NCBI GenBank assembly: GCA_022749755.1
Contig: CM040450.1
Location: forward strand, 8,454,913-8,518,912
Direction: 5' to 3'
Origin: Azadirachta indica
Taxonomy: Eukaryota > Streptophyta > Magnoliopsida > Sapindales > Meliaceae
Length of the DNA: 64,000 nucleotides
Below the pieces are notes generated by a model. It had not been told where the DNA came from, did not search any database, and worked only from the letters and a program-made list of their open reading frames with translations. Both the position numbers and the translations under genes were made by a program. Below, piece after piece: positions 59,302 to 64,000 of this stretch (positions within the stretch are counted from its first letter, which is position 1; every line of letters starts with the position of its first letter).

Positions 59302-62300
59302 CATATCCCAAAACTTCAATATTTGCTTGTCCTCAAGCAAACAAATAAGAAGGCAAGAATAGAAAAGTAGAAAAATTGTGTACAACATAAACTCCAATAT
59401 AAGAAACACAATTTAAGGATAAAATTCATTCTAAGTTTAGGCCATATATTTTAAGACAAAAGAAAGACTCAACAAGATGTACTAGCTTCCTTTCTTCATG
59501 GTTTCAAGGTCAACAAGATTACAACAACATACCAAATCAATCAATTATCCAAATATTAAAAATGCTTCATAAGATATGCTTATGTGTAGTGTGTGATAGC
59601 CACTACTTAATAATCAGCTCTTATATCATTCTTCACATTATCATAGTATAGCACGCATAGGAATTTAGAACTTTGAATCTTACAAAGATGGTTACTTACA
59701 AAAGAAATGTACTTAAAGATTGGGTTATTGCTCAAGTGTGTACGAGACAAGCATTATGCTTAGATTTTTTATGAAAAAACAAAGCTTGCATACAAAACAA
59801 TAAATACACTATATATGATATTAGGACAGTGATCTCATGCATGGAATGCCAACAACTTGATTTTCATGTCAATGAATGCAAGTGAATCATACAATCACAC
59901 AAGATCAACTAAGATGTTTTCTTAAGGTTGTAATGCAGCTAAATAGGTGAGGTGTTTTATAAAAAGTAGTGGCAAAATGGTAAGATAAAAGTTAAGAATT
60001 CGTTAATATGTGCACCTATCATTAAATTCCTTTCTTTGCTTGCAAACAAATATTACAACCATACATTCATTTTAACCTCTTTTCTTTTTTTTTTTTTGGT
60101 GTTCAAAGTACGACAACTCTTTTATCATTAAATTTTTTTCTTTCAGCTTTAACAACATTTTCTTTTAGCCTTATTTTGCCTTCTGACACGAGAACTCAAT
60201 GCTTAGGCATGAGTCTCAAGTTACTCAGTAAAAGCAAGGCCTATACAACTACATTTCTTTTCTCCTCTTTTCTTTCTTCTTTCTTTCCTTTTTTTTCTTT
60301 TTTGTGCGTTCCATAATTGATAGAACATTTTGACAGTAAGCACACAACAATATGTAGCAACCCCCAAACTTATTTTGAAGCATACATCATTACAAATTGA
60401 AGATAGCTCACAAAATTAAAGATAATAAATTTAGCTATCCGGTTTGGTTATTGTTGGGTTTATGAAAGAAATAGAATAAGGCTTAAAGTGGTTAACTAGG
60501 GAAGAATATGCAAATGGTAGGCTAAAAAGGCTTAAACGACTCAAACAAGGCCTAGAATCATTTCTCATGCATCATATAATCACATGACATCCAAAGAATG
60601 CATAATCAAGATAATTAGCCAAGTCAAATAAAATGAGATCACTAGAATGAAAAAATGGCTAGAGAAGTATAGCAACAACATATAACACTCAGAATGAAGG
60701 CTAAGGATTCAAAAGCTCACACATATAGTTATATGAGTCTACACTATCTTGCATGTTCTCTAATCATGTGAATTCATCAAATCAATATTTGAGTTAATTA
60801 TGACATGAAGTGCATATAAAGCATGAAACATAAACAAATGAAACATAATCAGTATAAGTATTAAATTATGATTTTTGTCTAACTATCTCAATAATTCAAA
60901 TTGACCATGCAAAAATTATTTCCAAAACTTGTCACTAAGAAAACGACTCAAAAACTAAAAACAAACACGAAAAGAAAAGAAAAAAAATTACCACAAAAAT
61001 CTAATTAAAGAACTCCACCCCCAAACTTAAATCTAGAATTGTCCTCAATATAATCAATAAAAAATCATGCAATGATAGATTAAAGCAAGGCAGTGGACAA
61101 AAATACTTTTGAAGTAAAGAAAATAAAGGAAAAAGAACAAGAGAACACCTGATTTGGATGAAAAAATTCAAATATTGCTGAATTGATGCCCTCCTAATGC
61201 CAAAAAGAACAAAAAAATATTAGGCAAAAACATATAAACATGCACAAAAATTAACAATGAGGTGTAAGAAATGAAATGAAATATATCCAAATTTGTTCAA
61301 CATAACTACAATCAGACCATTTTGCAAAAATGAGTTCCTTCTTCTAGATTTGACATAACATTGTCCTAGATGTTTCAACAAAATAATATGCAAAGGAAAA
61401 GAAACTCGTACTCAGGAGACAAGATGTCAGATCTCCCCTCTAAAGATATAAATCGTTGACTATCAAATTGTTAGGTTGTTCGCAAACGACTCCCCTTGTG
61501 TTTCTTAGGTGCCAAAATAATCACTCAATTTCACTCCGGTAATTTATCGAACACTTAGGGTGCACCCTTACAACTTCACCCAATCAACAATACCTCATAA
61601 TTTTTTAACTTACATCTACTCCTCATTACCCTACAATTGCTCACAATGCTTCAAATTATGATTTCTATAACAAAATTATCTCAAGCATTTTGTCAAACAT
61701 TTGGCCAAAAACAACCAATCTCTACTTAATTCACTTTTTTCACAACCCAATTTTTCATAATTCAATCATAATCTATTCAAACAATCAATTCAAAAAATCA
61801 AACACTAACCACTTCTTTAACTCAATTTGCACAAATTGAAGTACAATGCACAATTTGGCACAAGAAACTTACTTGGAAATGCACTATAAACGCCACTTGG
61901 AAGTAATAGAATGTTCTTTCCAAGTTGTTTGTGAAAATTCATCAATTGGTACAATTATTTATTAGATGGGGTTTTTGTGTTTAGTTGGAAGGATGATTTT
62001 GTTTAATGAGTCATTAGTGAGGAAATTAGGGGATGAATGGAGGCAAAAGATTTTGATACAGTTTGGAGCAGTATTTGATGTGATATTTTTGGATGGAAAA
62101 GAGGGGAAAAAAAAAAAGAGCGTGTAAGTCAAATTCAGAAATAGGGAATATACGCTCGCAAAGGCGTACATGGGCGAGGCATAAAAGAGCCTTTACTGTT
62201 GGGTTGTACAACTGCATGCTGGTGAGGTAATAGCCTTGGCGCGATCACACGACCATGCCTAGGATACTGTTTTACTGCCTCTACTTTAAAACTAACCTCC

Positions 62301-62541
62301 CCTTTGTGTTTCTTCCTTTTGAAATAAAATTTTGTTAAATTTTGTCTTCATGTCTCCATTCATTTCAACACCTAAAATCACTAAACTTGAATAAAAATAA
62401 AACTCAACACAATCAAAATATAATTTATATGCATTCATAAAACAAAGAAAGTGAAAGGATAGAAAGTAGGTTGCCTCCCAAGTAGCGCTAAGTTTAACGT
62501 TTTCATCTGGACCCTTCAACAAGGATTATTCAACATTAACC
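59302..62541. other. Non-coding interior of the LARD-like element
   Basis: It begins with TTGCTTGTCCTCAAGCAAAC next to a degenerate polypurine tract. Long C/T runs occur near 60080 and 60260. Open frames at 61962-62217 and 62292-62522 (-) show no family resemblance and follow base composition. Confidence 0.55.
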
Positions 62542-63201
62542 AAGGACTTGATCACCTCCCGGTCTCACAATATCCTAAGTGTCAGTTTGATTATTTAGGT
62601 GTTGATCTCCTCCTAGTCTAATAACTACCTAAATTGTGTTTCCTTAATCCACAAAACAAATTAATGTCTCCCAAGAATCAATTTATTCGTCATCAATTAA
62701 CAAATTAAAGGAATTAACATAAGTAAACACAAGTGAATAAAATTGTACTAACATTAATAAAATGCAATCAATCAAAACATAGGTCAAATAAGCTACAACA
62801 AGTTCCTAAACTATAAAAATTAAGCCTAATATAGAAAAATCCATAAAAATTACAATCAAGAAATTCATAAATGTAAACATAGTCAAAAACATTATTACAA
62901 AATATAAATTTCAAGAGATGCAGTAAAGGAAAAGAGAAAACTCAGATTGAGAGAAGCTCCAAAACTCCAATTCTTCGAGAATCTGCTAAGAATCTTCAAG
63001 AAATTGTTGAACTTCAAGCCTCTCTCTATAGAAAATTCAACCTATCTCTCCTCCTTTGTTTCTTACTCTAAAACCACTTCTTTTACTTAACAATGGTTGC
63101 TCAAATTAGAAAAACACAAGACCTTTGGTTTGTTCAAATCTAACCATACAAACTTCATCCAAAGGCCAAAAATGCTTCAAGGACGTTATTTGGGTTGCAG
63201 G
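62542..63201 (-). repeat. Partial gypsy-type LTR copy C, interrupted
   Basis: Matches 58188-58866 of copy B from AAGGACTTGATCACCT to TTTGGGTTGCA. About 400 bp of the LTR end next to the interior is deleted. The other end is cut at 63201 by a new LTR. Confidence 0.75.
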
Positions 63202-64000
63202 TGTTAGGGATAATGCCCTAAAAGGATGTAATTTGTACACTTTTTGAAATAAATAAAATTAACATTTCTTTGTACTACTTAAATTATGTTTATATTTAAT
63301 ATCAAAAAAAATCTTAGTTTATTTATGTAATCATAACTTGGTATATACAAGTGTTATGTACACAAGAAGATAAAAATTATGGATAATTAACTAAAATAGT
63401 TCGTAATAAATTAATTAAAGTTGGGTTCTTTAATTAAATATTACTAATGCGGTCCACTAACATTAAAAATGTGATAATTTTATCTGGACTGTCAATGTAG
63501 TAACATTATAGTAGAAACACTTTATATAATATGATTATATAAGACTAGATCAGACATAATTTGAATTCTCTTATAAATTCCGTTACTAACTGAAAATTCA
63601 AATAATGTCAATAGATGATCATATGTAGATTAATCTTAACTTAAGTAGTCATAAACTCTTGTTTATGTTATTGAGTCTTTTAAATTACTTATTAAAGTTT
63701 ATTCCGACATAAACTCAACACTTGTATTTTGGAAATTTAATAGGATAAATAGCTGAAAATGTGACATACAAATATGGAATCCATTCCTTCTTATTGGAAG
63801 TCAAAAAAAGGGTTCCCTTAACTGTTAATTCTAAAATTGAACAGTTTGATCGTTCAATTTATAACTGGTTTATGAATTAACTGTTCAGTGAAGAATTAAT
63901 AGAACTTAAGGATAAAGATATAATTAGAGGAGTAAAATAAAAAATTGACTTATTATGGACCGTTTATGGAGGGTTGAACTGCATGCAGTGATTATATCAA
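63202..64000 (+). mobile_element. Start of a further LTR retrotransposon, running off the window
   Basis: Begins TGTTAGGGATAATGCCCTAA, a typical plant LTR start. It breaks the LTR copy C exactly where copy B continues without a gap. No coding sequence appears before the edge, so LTR length and family cannot be settled. Copia is likely from the start motif. Confidence 0.6.

Larger units (their letters stand above)
57784..63201 (-). mobile_element. Gypsy-type non-autonomous LTR element with one full and one partial LTR
   Basis: A full LTR at 57784-59301 and a partial one at 62542-63201 flank 3.2 kb of interior. By the polypurine-tract position the element is on the minus strand. The interior holds no recognisable gag or pol. 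It has non-coding words common in plant gypsy-type elements (GGTTGCCTCCCAAGTAGCGC at 62471, and CCCCCAAACTTAAAT at 61019). A large retrotransposon derivative (LARD) is the best label. It inserted into a copia gag relic on the left and was itself invaded at 63202 on the right. Confidence 0.65.

Overview
The window is nuclear DNA of a flowering plant, almost certainly a eudicot. It is very AT-rich, has spliced plant genes and gene relics, and is dominated by decayed plant transposable elements (Ty1/copia, a gypsy-type LTR family, CACTA/En-Spm, MITE-like and SINE-like repeats). The exact species cannot be read from it. The style of the wall-associated kinase and of the leucine-rich-repeat (LRR) relic would suit a woody rosid, but that is only an impression.

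Only one protein gene looks intact: a single-exon wall-associated-kinase-like receptor kinase (WAKL15/WAKL20 type) on the minus strand at 28478-30385. Everything else that codes is broken.

Layout. 1-1621: decayed copia pol fragment (-). 2151-4602: a diverged inverted duplication with arms of about 0.45-0.5 kb. 5586-9468: LRR receptor-like-protein pseudogene (+) with its TATA box, several splice sites and duplicated intron segments. 9620-11255: a short copia element (-) with both LTRs but a large internal deletion. 12778-13240: a dispersed repeat. 13912-18490: a cluster of exon-like pieces on the minus strand, including a clear multi-exon relic of augmin subunit 5 (AUG5). 18491-19824: a decayed Ulp1-type protease gene of a CACTA transposon (+). 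19825-25726: AT-rich DNA with no gene. 25727-27438: a MITE-like element that seems to contain an AT-rich tandem array. 28478-30385: the WAKL gene. 32091-32235: cyclophilin fragment. 37593-40880: a CACTA deletion derivative with both ends, subterminal repeats, the start of TNP2 and an Ulp1 relic. 41730-42658: a second CACTA 3' end. 42700-46075: copia gag and RT/RNase H relics on either side of two truncated gypsy-type LTRs in inverted orientation. 47507-48993: another LTR of that family. 49772-53127: TNP1/Ptta-type En/Spm transposase pseudogene (-). 54471-54890: a MITE. 57475-57783: copia gag relic cut by a gypsy-type element. 57784-63201: that element, with one full and one partial LTR. 63202-64000: start of a further LTR element inserted into it, running off the right edge.

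The genes do not form a pathway. The window is best read as one working receptor-kinase gene in a transposon-rich graveyard. Points most worth a second look: the AUG5 relic beside other captured-looking exons and a CACTA protease gene (possible transduplication), the CACTA derivative with well-preserved reading frame, the tandem array inside a MITE-like element, the large inverted duplication, and the strong bias of nonsense codons towards former Gln and Trp codons.
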